Part shown: piece by piece, positions 39,400 to 49,367 of the stretch | How the letters are laid out: each line of letters begins with the position of its first letter | Numbering within the stretch: position 1 is the first letter of the stretch | NCBI RefSeq assembly: GCF_913776365.1 | Contig: NZ_CAJYMO010000024.1 | Location: 1-64,000 of the forward strand | Origin: an uncultured Chryseobacterium sp. | GTDB lineage: Bacteria > Bacteroidota > Bacteroidia > Flavobacteriales > Weeksellaceae | DNA: 64,000 bases | Direction of reading: 5' to 3' | Program-made: the position numbers and the translations under genes | Notes under the pieces: model-generated | What the model saw: the letters and a program-made list of their open reading frames with translations, nothing else | The model's database searches: none | What the model was told of the DNA's origin: nothing

Positions 39400-39888
39400 T
39401 TATTTGATCCCTGCGGCCCAGCTTCTGTCAAAAGGAAGCAGGAAGTTACCCAAAAATTCCAGGTAGGTATTTTTTGAAAAGTCGAAAACCTCAACGTCCT
39501 TAGCAATTTCACCGCTTCTGACTTTAGATTTAAAATCAATAAGCTTAAGGGTTTTCACTTGTCCGTCTTCAACATAGGAGGCTTTCATACGATCAAAAAG
39601 TCCCAGCTGGTATTCTTCGTCTATCTCCCGCATTACTTTTCCCAATGCGTCGATGCTGCATCCGGAAGCCATTTCTTTTTCTTCATCCACACAGATAATA
39701 ATAAACTGGTTTTTCTCTATCTTAAAAGATGATGAAAGCGGTTTTCCATGGGCTGCCCATCCGGCAAGGAAATCATAAAGCCTTTCAGTAATCGTCTTGG
39801 CTTCTTTGGTAGTAAAAGGTCTTGATGCCGGATAGATAATTACCCTGTAATCATTAGCTTCTACGATATCTGATTCTTCAATCTTCAT
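39400..39888 (-). CDS. Conserved Bacteroidota protein, unknown
   Basis: 162 aa, soluble, no signal. Segments YRVIIYPASRPFTTKEAKTI and IICVDEEKEMASGCSIDALG are distinctive. Relatives are often labelled ABC transporter ATPase in annotations, but no Walker A or signature motif is visible here, so that name is unsupported. It follows the membrane-protein gene by 23 bp. Function unknown. Confidence 0.6.
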   Translation of the reverse strand: MKIEESDIVEANDYRVIIYPASRPFTTKEAKTITERLYDFLAGWAAHGKPLSSSFKIEKNQFIIICVDEEKEMASGCSIDALGKVMREIDEEYQLGLFDRMKASYVEDGQVKTLKLIDFKSKVRSGEIAKDVEVFDFSKNTYLEFLGNFLLPFDRSWAAGIK

Positions 39889-39911
39889 TGGAATAAATTT
39901 AAAGTATAAAA

Positions 39912-41048
39912 TTACGCAATTTTCCTGAGTCTGAAACCATTATATTTATGACTGACTGTGTTAAGGAATATCACAAGAAGCATGATGATAAATATGAAGA
40001 AGAATCTCATTCCGGCCGCATGCGGAAAAAATAAAAATTTAATATAGATATTAACAAAAATCAACAGGGCAAAAATCCTGTTCTCAAGATCTTTTGAGCA
40101 AGAAAAGATAAGGATTAATAGTGTAAGCGACATAACGGATACCCTTTTGAAATAGATAATTCTATGAAAGAGAATATCGAGATAATCATGAAAGCTGAAA
40201 TCCGGAGATTGTGCGGAAATTACCGGTCTTCTGTAAATAAAGGAATCATAAAAAAGACTTTTCCATCCCGGATAATGGCACAAACGGATAATCGCCATAT
40301 AGAAAAGAACAAGCACTAATCCCTGCAGGAAAAAATAACCGTTTAATTTCCCATTGTTAAAATAATGCAGCCCTATTCTCACGGCAAGATAAGTCAGGGC
40401 AAACAGAATATAATCCGGTCTGGCGAAAACAATCATTATAAGAATGGCAAAAATAGCCCATTGATTCACTTTTTTGAGTAAACCCAACATAAACAGAAGC
40501 ATAAACTGGAAAAGAAACATATCCGGCGTAGGAATCCTGGCCATATGTATCATAGGCGGTAATAACAGGACTGCTGCCGTAAGAAATGCAGCCAGAACTG
40601 CATTTTTGGGAAAGATGATCTTCATCAGAAAAAAAAACAGGATTCCTGAGACAAAATAGGAAATACTGCTTAACAGCAAGACCGATTGCGGAGAAGTAAA
40701 GCCGAGTTCATATAAAATCAAAACAGCACTGGTATAGCCTATTTTAATCTGGTAATAGGGAAGCTGTTCACGGAATGCTTTCGTATTGTTAGCAAAGGCC
40801 TGCCGTGCTTTATCGGCCGGTTGAAGTCCGAGAATATCTTGGTATTGAATTTCCGGAGCTTCTTTCCGGATATCCCGGTAAGTAAGTATACGGACTTTAT
40901 CCGGCTGCTGTGGAAATTTCAGGGAATACAAACAACCGATATAGCCCGGCATATCCCAGTCGAAAACCCGGTTTCTGTAATTCCAGCAGCTTAACAGGAA
41001 AAGAAAGATTACCGTGAGCAGGAATGAGATCTTCCAGTTTATTTTCAT
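39912..41048 (-). CDS. Polytopic membrane protein, possible GT-C type
   Basis: 378 aa with about 9-11 TM helices and a large soluble loop near residues 50-90. The first loop has RNRVFDWDMPGYIG, where an Asp pair recalls GT-C glycosyltransferases or oligosaccharide-synthesis membrane proteins. Another loop has HMARIPTPDMFLF. Position beside a glycosyltransferase/flippase pair fits a surface-glycan role. Assignment is weak. Confidence 0.5.
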   Translation of the reverse strand: MKINWKISFLLTVIFLFLLSCWNYRNRVFDWDMPGYIGCLYSLKFPQQPDKVRILTYRDIRKEAPEIQYQDILGLQPADKARQAFANNTKAFREQLPYYQIKIGYTSAVLILYELGFTSPQSVLLLSSISYFVSGILFFFLMKIIFPKNAVLAAFLTAAVLLLPPMIHMARIPTPDMFLFQFMLLFMLGLLKKVNQWAIFAILIMIVFARPDYILFALTYLAVRIGLHYFNNGKLNGYFFLQGLVLVLFYMAIIRLCHYPGWKSLFYDSFIYRRPVISAQSPDFSFHDYLDILFHRIIYFKRVSVMSLTLLILIFSCSKDLENRIFALLIFVNIYIKFLFFPHAAGMRFFFIFIIMLLVIFLNTVSHKYNGFRLRKIA

Positions 41049-41088
41049 AGAAGGAACAATCCATTAGGACAGACAAAAGACGGGGACA

Positions 41089-41874
41089 TCAGAGATCATC
41101 CGCTTCTGCCAGGAGTTCCACAATATCTTTAACGGCAACCTCGGTATTTTTATTGAAATGTTTTACCCCGTCCGTCAGCATGGTATTACAGAACGGGCAG
41201 CCGGTAGCGATAACCTTCGGCTCAAAGGAAAGTGCTTCTTCCGTTCTTTCGATATTGATATCTTTTCTTCCTTTTTCAGGCTCTTTGAACATCTGCGCGC
41301 CACCGGCTCCGCAGCAGAGGCCATTGGTCCGGCAGCGTTTCATTTCCACCAGTTCAGCATCCAGCTTTTCCAGGAGCATTCTCGGTGCTTCGTACTCGCC
41401 ATTCCCTCTTCCCAGGTAACAAGGATCATGAAAAGTGATTTTTTTACCGCTGAAAGCACCACCCTCAATTTTTAAACGCCCTTCTTCCATCAGGTTTCTG
41501 AGGAATTGGGTATGGTGAATCACCTCATAATTTCCGCCAAGGCCTGGGTATTCGTTTTTAAGGGTATTGAAACAGTGCGGGCAGGCCGTAACGATTTTTT
41601 TCACTTCGTAGGCATTCAGTACTTCAATATTCGTTAAAGCCATCATCTGAAATACAAACTCGTTTCCGGCACGTTTGGCAGGATCTCCCGTACAGCTTTC
41701 TTCCTGTCCTAAAACAGCAAATTCAACGCCTATCTTGTTAAGGATCTTACAGAATGCCTTTGTGATTTTTTTAGCACGGTCATCAAAGCTTCCGGCGCAT
41801 CCTACCCAAAACAGGACTTCCGGGGATTTTCCTTCGGCAGCATAATCTGCCATTGTTTTTATAGTGAAATCCAT
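41089..41874 (-). CDS. (Fe-S)-binding CCG-domain protein
   Basis: 261 aa. Two CCG-type domains are visible: the first ends in HCFNTLKNEYPGLGG, and the second has HDPCYLGRGNGEYEAPR and CCGAGGAQMFKE. Such domains bind unusual 4Fe-4S clusters in heterodisulfide reductase, GlpC and LutA proteins. It is 86 bp from the membrane-bound Fe-S gene upstream, so the two likely form an electron-transfer module. Confidence 0.85.
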   Translation of the reverse strand: MDFTIKTMADYAAEGKSPEVLFWVGCAGSFDDRAKKITKAFCKILNKIGVEFAVLGQEESCTGDPAKRAGNEFVFQMMALTNIEVLNAYEVKKIVTACPHCFNTLKNEYPGLGGNYEVIHHTQFLRNLMEEGRLKIEGGAFSGKKITFHDPCYLGRGNGEYEAPRMLLEKLDAELVEMKRCRTNGLCCGAGGAQMFKEPEKGRKDINIERTEEALSFEPKVIATGCPFCNTMLTDGVKHFNKNTEVAVKDIVELLAEADDL

Positions 41875-41960
41875 TCTTTATTCAATTTGAAAATGTAAGA
41901 ATTTGGAAATTTGAAAATATACGATAAATTTTCAAATTTTTAAATCTCGTAATTGATTAA

Positions 41961-43298
41961 TTAATCTTTTGCCCAGTTCAGACGGTCTGCCTGATTGTAT
42001 TGCCATGGAGCGGCATTGTTCTCAATGTTGGCCATCATCAGGTTAAGTTCCTGTGGTGCCGCTGATTGTTCCATTACTAGGAATCGTCTCATGTCATTGA
42101 TGATCGACAGCGGGTCCAGCAATACCGGACATGCTTCCGTACAGGCATTACAGGTGGTACACGCCCACAGCTCTTCTTTCGTAATATAATCGTGCAGCAA
42201 TTTTTTGCCATCATCTTCAAACTTGCCATTCTGGTCAATGTTCCTTCCGACTTCTTCAAGACGGTCTCTGGTTTTCATCAGGATCAGTCTCGGAGAAAGC
42301 TTTTTTCCTGTAATATTCGCCGGGCAAACGGCTGTACACCGGCCGCATTCCGTACATGAATAAGCGTTTAAGAGCTGAACCTGATTCAGATCGAATACAT
42401 CTTCTGCTCCGAATTTTGAAGGTGCTTCGGCTTCTACTTCTGCAGGGGCTGCATAAGGATCTGCATTCGGATCCATCATCAGTTTAATTTCTTTGGTAAC
42501 GGACTCAAGATTGTTAAATTTCCCTTTCTTTTCAAGATTGGCGTACCATGTGCTTGGAAAGGCCAGAATAATATGCAGATGCTTGGAATAATACAGGTAA
42601 TTCATGAAAAACAGAATTCCTACAAAATGGAACCACCAGGCAAACCTTTCAACAAATACCAGAAAACCGTCACTGAAACTGAAAACTTCAAGGAAAGGTA
42701 CGAAAATCGCCTGGCTTACCGGGAATGTCCCTGCCAGATGGAAACCTTCCGCCCCTCTCATCTGCAGAATGGAATCTGAGGCATTCATGGTGAAAAAAGC
42801 CATCATAAGAGCAAATTCAATAATGAGAATCCAGTTGGCATCCTCTTTCGGCCATCCCAGAAGTTCTTTCATCGTCAGCCTCTTCACACCGTAGAAATTC
42901 CTTCTGATAAAGAATAAAACCACACCGATAATAACCAGCAGAGCCAGGACTTCCAAGGTGGCAGTAAAAAAGCTGTAGCCTCCGTTTCCGATAACGGAAA
43001 ACAGGAACCGGTGGGTTCCGAAGATCCCGTCTATGATAATCTCGATCAGCTCTATATTAATGATAATAAATCCTACGTATACAAAAAGGTGCAGGGTTGC
43101 AGCGATAGGGCGTTTCACCATCTTACTCTGGCCCATTGCTACCCTGGCCATGGTTTCCCAACGCTCCCCTTTTCTGTCGCTGCGGTTGATTTCCCGGCCC
43201 AGTCTGATGTTTCTGTAAATTTTCTGCAAGCTCCTGGCAAATAGCCCGAAACCTGTGATCAATAGAATAAGAAAAATAATGGCACTGATATATTGCAT
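41961..43298 (-). CDS. Membrane Fe-S electron-transfer protein (HdrD/DsrK-like)
   Basis: 445 aa. The N-terminal half has about five TM helices including a NarI-like set. The C-terminal half has a 4Fe-4S dicluster: CTECGRCTAVCPANITG and CTTCNACTEACPVLL. It would pass electrons between a quinone pool and a soluble partner, likely the CCG protein. The partner for catalysis is not in the window. It lies 14 bp from the mlaD stop/start side. Confidence 0.85.
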   Translation of the reverse strand: MQYISAIIFLILLITGFGLFARSLQKIYRNIRLGREINRSDRKGERWETMARVAMGQSKMVKRPIAATLHLFVYVGFIIINIELIEIIIDGIFGTHRFLFSVIGNGGYSFFTATLEVLALLVIIGVVLFFIRRNFYGVKRLTMKELLGWPKEDANWILIIEFALMMAFFTMNASDSILQMRGAEGFHLAGTFPVSQAIFVPFLEVFSFSDGFLVFVERFAWWFHFVGILFFMNYLYYSKHLHIILAFPSTWYANLEKKGKFNNLESVTKEIKLMMDPNADPYAAPAEVEAEAPSKFGAEDVFDLNQVQLLNAYSCTECGRCTAVCPANITGKKLSPRLILMKTRDRLEEVGRNIDQNGKFEDDGKKLLHDYITKEELWACTTCNACTEACPVLLDPLSIINDMRRFLVMEQSAAPQELNLMMANIENNAAPWQYNQADRLNWAKD

Positions 43299-43312
43299 AT
43301 CGAAGGTATGGA

Positions 43313-44263
43313 TTAGTCTTTAGTGTTCTTACCGAATACGGAGAAATTTACATATCGCTTCGGATTCGCTTTTACATCTTCGAGTAAAGTATTAAGATTG
43401 GTAGAAGCGGCGTTCAGATTATTATAAAGCTGGTCGTCCTTCATGATTTTCCCCAAGCTTCCCTGTCCGCTGTTGATTCCGTCAACAACATTATTCAGCT
43501 TACCTACGGTAACATCCAGATTGGCGATGGTAGCATTCAGTTTTTGGGTATCAATGCTTTCTGCAAGGTTTCCGTACTTATCAAGCGTTGTTTTTCCGCT
43601 CTGCATCGTAAGGCTTGCCTCGTCCAGTACTTTCTGAAGCTTAGGATCGTTGTGACCTACAAGGGAATTCACGCTTCCGGCTGTAGTCTGAAGTGCTGAT
43701 ACGGTTTTATTCAGATTAGCCAGTAACAAACGGATCTCTTCCCGGTTTTGGGCATTCACCACCTGATTGGCACTTGACATCAATGAATCTACACGATATA
43801 AAACAGTCTGCAACTGATCTTTTACCGGTCCAACCTGGGAAGAAAGGCTCCCCAGTGTTCCCAGCTTGAATGCTCCTTTCAAGGTGTCGCCATCCTTGGC
43901 AGTAGGGCCGCCATACATCAGGTTGATCCTCATCTCCTTTCCGGACATAATCCCCGGCTCAAAAATCTCAAGGGTTGAATTTTTTGAAAACTCGAAATTA
44001 TTATCCACGGTAATTTTTACCAGAAAATCGATTTTACCATCTTTTGAGGTATGAGGAATAATTTTATCTACCTGTCCGACTTTCAGGCCATTGATGGACA
44101 CAGGCGAAGATTGCGCCAATCCTTCAACGTTGTCATATTGTGCATAAAATATATTATCGGTAGTAAAAAGGCTTCTGCCTTTCATAAATTGAAAAAGCAC
44201 CACAAAGCCTACAATGGCTATCAGTGCGATTACACCAGCTTTTAATTCTTTACTGAACTTCAC
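43313..44263 (-). CDS. mlaD: MlaD/MCE-family lipid-transport protein
   Basis: 316 aa. One N-terminal TM anchor (about 8-28) is followed by the MCE domain (FYAQYDNVEGLAQSSPVSINGLKVGQVDKI, about 40-130) and a long helical part with regular Leu/Asn spacing (about 140-300), typical of MCE proteins. It holds phospholipids between inner and outer membranes. A permease of the same system (MlaE) lies 20 kb away. Confidence 0.88.
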   Translation of the reverse strand: MKFSKELKAGVIALIAIVGFVVLFQFMKGRSLFTTDNIFYAQYDNVEGLAQSSPVSINGLKVGQVDKIIPHTSKDGKIDFLVKITVDNNFEFSKNSTLEIFEPGIMSGKEMRINLMYGGPTAKDGDTLKGAFKLGTLGSLSSQVGPVKDQLQTVLYRVDSLMSSANQVVNAQNREEIRLLLANLNKTVSALQTTAGSVNSLVGHNDPKLQKVLDEASLTMQSGKTTLDKYGNLAESIDTQKLNATIANLDVTVGKLNNVVDGINSGQGSLGKIMKDDQLYNNLNAASTNLNTLLEDVKANPKRYVNFSVFGKNTKD

Positions 44264-44337
44264 TTGCTAAATTTTTCTAATGAGCAAATATAACACATTT
44301 ATGAGTGTTTTTTGTACCGCTCCTTGTTAAACGTAAA

Positions 44338-44364
44338 AAAAGCGGCAAAAACTTTGCCGCTTTT
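44338..44364 (-). terminator. Terminator after the PpiD-like gene
   Basis: AAAAGCGGCAAA-AAC-TTTGCCGCTTTT forms a perfect 12-bp stem, 26 bp after the stop of the minus-strand PpiD gene. A-run on one side and T-run on the other. Confidence 0.85.
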
Positions 44365-44390
44365 CTATCCTGATGGAAAATAATAGGGTA

Positions 44391-46535
44391 TTACTGCTGA
44401 GCACCGACTTTATTCCAGATTTCGATTCTGTAGTCATCGATATCCGCATTGTCCTGAAGGCTTTTTAACCATGCCTGTCCGAACATTCCCGCATTTCTCT
44501 GGGTTACGGATTCCGTGAACTGCTTAAGGTCTCCAGGCTGTTTGTTTACGGTTTCATTCTTTTTGATCAGAACATATACTCCGGTACCGCCCTCAACAGG
44601 GTTGGAAAGTTTTCCTTTCTGAACCCCGAATGCCGCTCCGGCTACTTTTGGCTCCATGGAACCGGCTACCGAAGGATTCAGCATGTTTACCTGCGCGGAT
44701 TGTTTTGTCACACCGAATTGTTTTGCAATCTGATCCAGGCTTCCTGCCTTCCCGATCTTTTCAGAAATCTGTTTAGCAGCAAGTTTGTTTTTTACGACCA
44801 CTTCAATCTGATCTCTTACTGATTCCGGGTCGGCGCTTCCTTTTTCCTGCTTCCCGTTCAGATAAACTACAATCTTATCACCGGTACCGTCTACAGTAAA
44901 GAATTCGGTATCTCCTTTTTCTCTTTTCTTATCGAAGGCCCATGCCAGGATGTCGCCGTCTTTCTCAGTACCTAGCCCCTGGAGCTGACCGTCGAATCTC
45001 TTCGCCTGCTTAGGATTGGAGAACTGATAGTTCCCTTTCTTGGCAATGTTCACGAAATCATTGAAAGATTTCCCCTGAACCTGCTGAATGAACCGTCTTG
45101 CTTTTTTATCATTATCCGCTTCCGTAGCATCGGAAGGCTTGATGGCTTTTACCAGGTTGGCTACTTTATAGCTCATGGCTCCCGGTTTTTTGTCTTCAAT
45201 ATTGATGATATGGTACCCGAACTGGGTTTCCACAACACCTGTGGCTCCTTTAGGATTGTTTGCTAAGTAAGTCAGGAACTCAGGAACGAAAGGTGTTTCA
45301 GGAGTTGTCCATCCTAAACTTCCGCCCTGTGCTGCAGAACTCGGGTCGTTTGACAGTTTCAGGAAGTCGGTAAACCTGGCAGGATTTGCCTTTACGACAG
45401 CTCCGATGGAGTCTGCCAGCTTCTTAGCCGCTTCTTTGGATCTTGTCACCCCTTCTCCGGCAGGACTGCCTTTGAATGCAATGAGAATATGCCTTGATAA
45501 AGTGGAATCCGAAGTTTTCTTGTCCAACAATTTGGAAACCACATAAAAATTCTGCTCTTTATAAGGTCCGAAAGTCTGTCCGATGGCTGCTGCCGGAATC
45601 TGGGCCTGAATAGTCTGAGGCAATTGATTCGGCTTTACATACTGCGCATTGAAAGGCATATCTGAATTGGCCATAACGAACATGGAGTCGTTTTTGGTAT
45701 TCTGGAAATTTTCGGTTCCTCCGCTGGCATCGGTCCCTCCTGAATAGAGTTTGTTGATTTCCTTCTGCGCTGCTGCATCATCTGCCGCACTCGGCTGCGA
45801 AGGGAAATAGACAACCCCGAGGTTCCTGCTGGCTTCCGCCTTGAACATGACCGGATGCTGTTTGATATAATTGGCAAGATCTTCAGTCGTTACTTTGATG
45901 TTGTTTTTCTGAAGATAAGCAGCATAATCAATTTTTACAAAGTCGATATCTGCCAGCTGATCCCTTTCTTTCATCAGTTCCTCCGCTTCTTTTTTACCGG
46001 TAGTAATCCCTGCCGAAAGATTGGCGAACACCTGTCTGGCCATCAGCCTGTATTCGATGGATTTACGGCTTTTCAGCCATTGGTTGTACCCTTCCGGAGA
46101 AGACGCTTTCATGTCTTCGATCTGTTTTTTAAGCTCCTGGGTTTTGAAGTTGCCTTTTTCGTCGAAGAACTGCTTTTGCTGCGCAAACATCTGATCGTAC
46201 TGGAGCTGGTTCCAGAAATAATCTTCTGTCATTTCAAAGCCCAGCTTCTCAAACTGCTGCTTGATCAGTTTAGACTGTACCAACAACTGCCAAGCCTGCT
46301 CTTCAAGGCCTGTTTTAGGCTGGCCCTGCTGGTCTGCCTGCTGCTGCAGTACGAAAAGCTGATCGTTAAACTCTTCACGGGTAATTTTCTCACCATTCAC
46401 TTTTCCTAAAACATCAGGATTTTTACCGAAAACCTTCTCAATACTGTCGGGGTTTACAAGGAACGCCAAAAGCGCCAGTGCAATTACTCCCATCAAAAGC
46501 CAAGGTCTACTCCTAATTTGTCCTAAAATTGCCAT
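44391..46535 (-). CDS. PpiD-like periplasmic chaperone/peptidyl-prolyl isomerase
   Basis: 714 aa. An N-terminal TM anchor (about 12-28), a SurA/PpiD-like N domain, a parvulin PPIase domain (SRHILIAFKGSP ... GGSLGWTTPETPFVPEFL ... TQFGYHIINIEDKKPG, about 345-460) and a second, less conserved parvulin-like region. It aids outer-membrane protein folding. Located before lon, another quality-control gene, on the opposite strand. Confidence 0.9.
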   Translation of the reverse strand: MAILGQIRSRPWLLMGVIALALLAFLVNPDSIEKVFGKNPDVLGKVNGEKITREEFNDQLFVLQQQADQQGQPKTGLEEQAWQLLVQSKLIKQQFEKLGFEMTEDYFWNQLQYDQMFAQQKQFFDEKGNFKTQELKKQIEDMKASSPEGYNQWLKSRKSIEYRLMARQVFANLSAGITTGKKEAEELMKERDQLADIDFVKIDYAAYLQKNNIKVTTEDLANYIKQHPVMFKAEASRNLGVVYFPSQPSAADDAAAQKEINKLYSGGTDASGGTENFQNTKNDSMFVMANSDMPFNAQYVKPNQLPQTIQAQIPAAAIGQTFGPYKEQNFYVVSKLLDKKTSDSTLSRHILIAFKGSPAGEGVTRSKEAAKKLADSIGAVVKANPARFTDFLKLSNDPSSAAQGGSLGWTTPETPFVPEFLTYLANNPKGATGVVETQFGYHIINIEDKKPGAMSYKVANLVKAIKPSDATEADNDKKARRFIQQVQGKSFNDFVNIAKKGNYQFSNPKQAKRFDGQLQGLGTEKDGDILAWAFDKKREKGDTEFFTVDGTGDKIVVYLNGKQEKGSADPESVRDQIEVVVKNKLAAKQISEKIGKAGSLDQIAKQFGVTKQSAQVNMLNPSVAGSMEPKVAGAAFGVQKGKLSNPVEGGTGVYVLIKKNETVNKQPGDLKQFTESVTQRNAGMFGQAWLKSLQDNADIDDYRIEIWNKVGAQQ

Positions 46536-46674
46536 TATATATATTATAGTTTTTTATCAGTTTGCGAAAATACACATTTTTAAGAAATTACGGAAATCGA
46601 AGGCCTTTTTTTAATTTTTAAAATTTAAATTTTACGAAAAAGGAAATTTTGACCGTATTTTTTACTAAAAAATG

Positions 46675-46697
46675 AATGGCATAAGTCTTGTGCCATT
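46675..46697. repeat. Inverted repeat upstream of lon
   Basis: AATGGCA and TGCCATT are perfect 7-bp arms around a 9-nt loop in the 258-bp gap between the PpiD-like gene and lon. It is followed by a short T-run, so it could be a weak terminator or a regulatory element. No protein is attached to it by sequence. Confidence 0.4.
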
Positions 46698-46769
46698 TTA
46701 CCACCCATACTGTGTTCTTCATGGATACAACATGTTATGGAATTTCACGTTAACGAATTAAAATGGTAA

Positions 46770-46782
46770 TGACAATTTGTCA
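46770..46782. promoter_or_regulatory. Palindrome just before lon start
   Basis: TGACAA-T-TTGTCA is a perfect 13-bp palindrome ending 11 bp before the lon ATG. This close position would suit repression of initiation. It shares TGAC...GTCA half-sites with the ccoS palindrome but with a different spacer. Confidence 0.4.
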
Positions 46783-46793
46783 TTCAATCTACT

Positions 46794-49199
46794 ATGACAG
46801 AGTTTGAAGATATAAGTTTAGAAGAAATGATAGGCGACGGATTTGATATTGTAGCAGAAGAGATCAGCCTTTCTGATCTTTCGGAGAGCGAAAAAAATTC
46901 CGGCCAGAAAATATTCCCCATCCTTCCTGTAAGAAATATGGTAATGTTCCCTAACGTGGTGATTCCCATTACTGCAGGCAGGAAAACATCCATTCAGCTG
47001 CTGGAAGAAGCCCAGAGCAACGGCGATCTTATAGGAATCGTAAGCCAGAAAAAATCTGATCTCGAACAGCCGGAGGAAAAAGATCTTTACCAGATCGGTA
47101 CCATGGCGAAAATCATTAAAATCATTAAGCTTCCTGAAGGAAATATCACTGCCATTACCAAAGGTTTTTACCGCTTTAAAGTAAAAAAAATGGTTGAAAG
47201 CCAGCCTTATTTCAAAGCAGAGATCTCTAAGCTGAAAGATGCCAAACCTAAAGATGCAGATGAGTATGAAGCCCTGCTTGAAAACGTAAAGGATCTGGCA
47301 CTGAAAATCATCGAGCTTGATCCGAACATTCCTAATGCAGCCAATTTTGCCATCAAGAACATCAATAACAACGATGACCTGCTGAATTTTATCTGTACGA
47401 ATGCCAATTTCCCGTCTTCGGAAAAGCAGAAGCTGCTGGAAGAGAAGAACCTGATGGAAAGAGCGCATAAATGTTATGAAATGATGCATGAGGATTTCAG
47501 GAAACTGGAACTCAGAAACCAGATCCACCAGAAAACGTCCAAGGACCTGGATAAGCAGCAGCGTGAATATTTCCTGAACCAGCAGATCAGGACCATTCAG
47601 GAAGAACTCGGCGGCGGACCGGAAAGCGATGTGGAAGACCTTATCGCCAAAGCCGCAAAAAAAACGTGGAATAAAGATGTGGAAGAGCACTTCCAGAAGG
47701 AAATCAACAGACTCCAGCGGCAAAACCCGAATTCCCCGGATTATAATGTCCAGAGGAATTACCTGGATTTCTTCACCGATCTTCCCTGGGACACCTTTAC
47801 CAAAGATACTTTCGATATCGAAAAGGCCCAGAAAATCCTGGACAAGGCCCATTTCGGACTGGAGGACATCAAGAAAAGGATCCTGGAACATATGGCTGTC
47901 CTGAAACTGAAGAACAATATGAAGTCACCGATTCTGTTATTGGTAGGCCCTCCGGGAGTCGGGAAAACCTCTCTCGGAAAATCGGTAGCAGATGCATTAG
48001 GGAGAAAATATGTACGCGTTTCTCTTGGCGGGCTGCATGATGAAAGCGAAATTCGCGGGCACAGGAAGACGTATATCGGAGCCATGGCAGGGAGGATTCT
48101 CCAATCCATTAAAAAATCAGGCACTTCAAACCCGGTCATCGTACTGGACGAAATTGATAAAGTAGGAAAAGGGATGCATGGCGACCCAAGCTCAGCACTC
48201 CTTGAAGTCCTTGATCCCGAGCAGAATAAATCTTTTTATGACAATTTCCTCGAAATGGGATATGACTTGTCTAAAGTGATGTTTATCGCGACAGCCAATT
48301 CACTTTCCACCATTCAGACCCCTTTACTGGACAGGATGGAAATCATTCAGATTGCAGGATACACGCTGGAAGAAAAGTCTGAAATTGCCAGAAGGCACCT
48401 GATTAAGAAGCAGCAGGAAGAAAATGGGCTGAACTCAAAGTCTTTCAAACTCGGACATGCGGAATTAAAACATATCATTGAGGCCCATACTTCGGAAAGC
48501 GGAGTAAGGACGCTGGAAAAAAGAATCGCTTCGATAGCCAGATGGGTTGCCTTACAGACCGCCCTGGTAAAAGATTACGATGCCAAGATTTCCATTGAAA
48601 AGATAGATGACATCTTAGGAGTCCCGAGACCGAAAAGCCTGTCGGAACTTACAGATGTTCCCGGTGTGGTAACAGGTCTTGCATGGACCAGCGTAGGAGG
48701 AGACATCCTGTTTATCGAAAGCATTATCAGCAACGGGAAAGGTGCCCTTACCATGACCGGCAATCTGGGAACGGTAATGAAAGAATCTGCCACCATTGCC
48801 CTGGAATATATCAAGGCAAAGCATGACGAACTGGGAATTTCGCAGGATGATATCGAAAAGAAAAATATCCACGTCCATGTTCCTGAAGGTGCTACGCCTA
48901 AAGATGGACCGTCTGCCGGTATTGCCATGCTGACATCGATGGTTTCTTCATTCAAGAACAGGAAAGTAAAACCTCATCTTGCCATGACCGGCGAGATAAC
49001 CCTGAGGGGAAAAGTGCTGCCGGTAGGAGGAATCAAAGAAAAGCTCCTGGCAGCTACAAGAGCAGGAATCCAGGAAGTCATCCTTTGTGAGGCCAACCGT
49101 AAGGATGTTGAGGAAATCAAGAAGGATTATCTTAAAAACCTCGAAGTCCACTACGTCAGCTGGATGAACGAAGTACTGGAACTTGCGCTTGAAAAATAA
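46794..49199 (+). CDS. lon: ATP-dependent Lon protease
   Basis: 801 aa, typical length. LON N-domain (about 40-240), AAA+ module with Walker [14 protein letters not shown] (about 384-396), and C-terminal serine protease domain. The catalytic dyad is Ser707 in [12 protein letters not shown] and Lys750 in GGIKEKLL. It degrades misfolded and regulatory proteins. A terminator follows at 49231. Confidence 0.97.
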   Translation: MTEFEDISLEEMIGDGFDIVAEEISLSDLSESEKNSGQKIFPILPVRNMVMFPNVVIPITAGRKTSIQLLEEAQSNGDLIGIVSQKKSDLEQPEEKDLYQIGTMAKIIKIIKLPEGNITAITKGFYRFKVKKMVESQPYFKAEISKLKDAKPKDADEYEALLENVKDLALKIIELDPNIPNAANFAIKNINNNDDLLNFICTNANFPSSEKQKLLEEKNLMERAHKCYEMMHEDFRKLELRNQIHQKTSKDLDKQQREYFLNQQIRTIQEELGGGPESDVEDLIAKAAKKTWNKDVEEHFQKEINRLQRQNPNSPDYNVQRNYLDFFTDLPWDTFTKDTFDIEKAQKILDKAHFGLEDIKKRILEHMAVLKLKNNMKSPILLLVGPPGVGKTSLGKSVADALGRKYVRVSLGGLHDESEIRGHRKTYIGAMAGRILQSIKKSGTSNPVIVLDEIDKVGKGMHGDPSSALLEVLDPEQNKSFYDNFLEMGYDLSKVMFIATANSLSTIQTPLLDRMEIIQIAGYTLEEKSEIARRHLIKKQQEENGLNSKSFKLGHAELKHIIEAHTSESGVRTLEKRIASIARWVALQTALVKDYDAKISIEKIDDILGVPRPKSLSELTDVPGVVTGLAWTSVGGDILFIESIISNGKGALTMTGNLGTVMKESATIALEYIKAKHDELGISQDDIEKKNIHVHVPEGATPKDGPSAGIAMLTSMVSSFKNRKVKPHLAMTGEITLRGKVLPVGGIKEKLLAATRAGIQEVILCEANRKDVEEIKKDYLKNLEVHYVSWMNEVLELALEK

Positions 49200-49230
49200 T
49201 ATGGCAGAGAAATCTGCTTTGAATCTAGTA

Positions 49231-49260
49231 AAACACGCTGTAGATACGGCGTGTTTTTCA
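49231..49260 (+). terminator. Terminator after lon
   Basis: AAACACGC and GCGTGTTT form an 8-bp stem with a 10-nt loop, then TTTTT. It begins 32 bp after the lon stop. Confidence 0.8.
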
Positions 49261-49367
49261 TATTCTTAACCCGGAAACATGGCACGGAATTTTCTGATAC
49301 CACGAAACAGCCGGCAGTTTATCTTGTGATTTATTATAAGGTAATTGTTTATACAATATTTAGCATT

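Noticed and set aside
39400-39888. ABC transporter ATPase label
   Set aside because: No Walker A, Walker B or signature motif is visible.
46818-47891. 357-aa ORF antisense to lon
   Set aside because: It is long, but it is the complement of Lon coding sequence and its protein has an unlikely Phe/Ile-rich composition.
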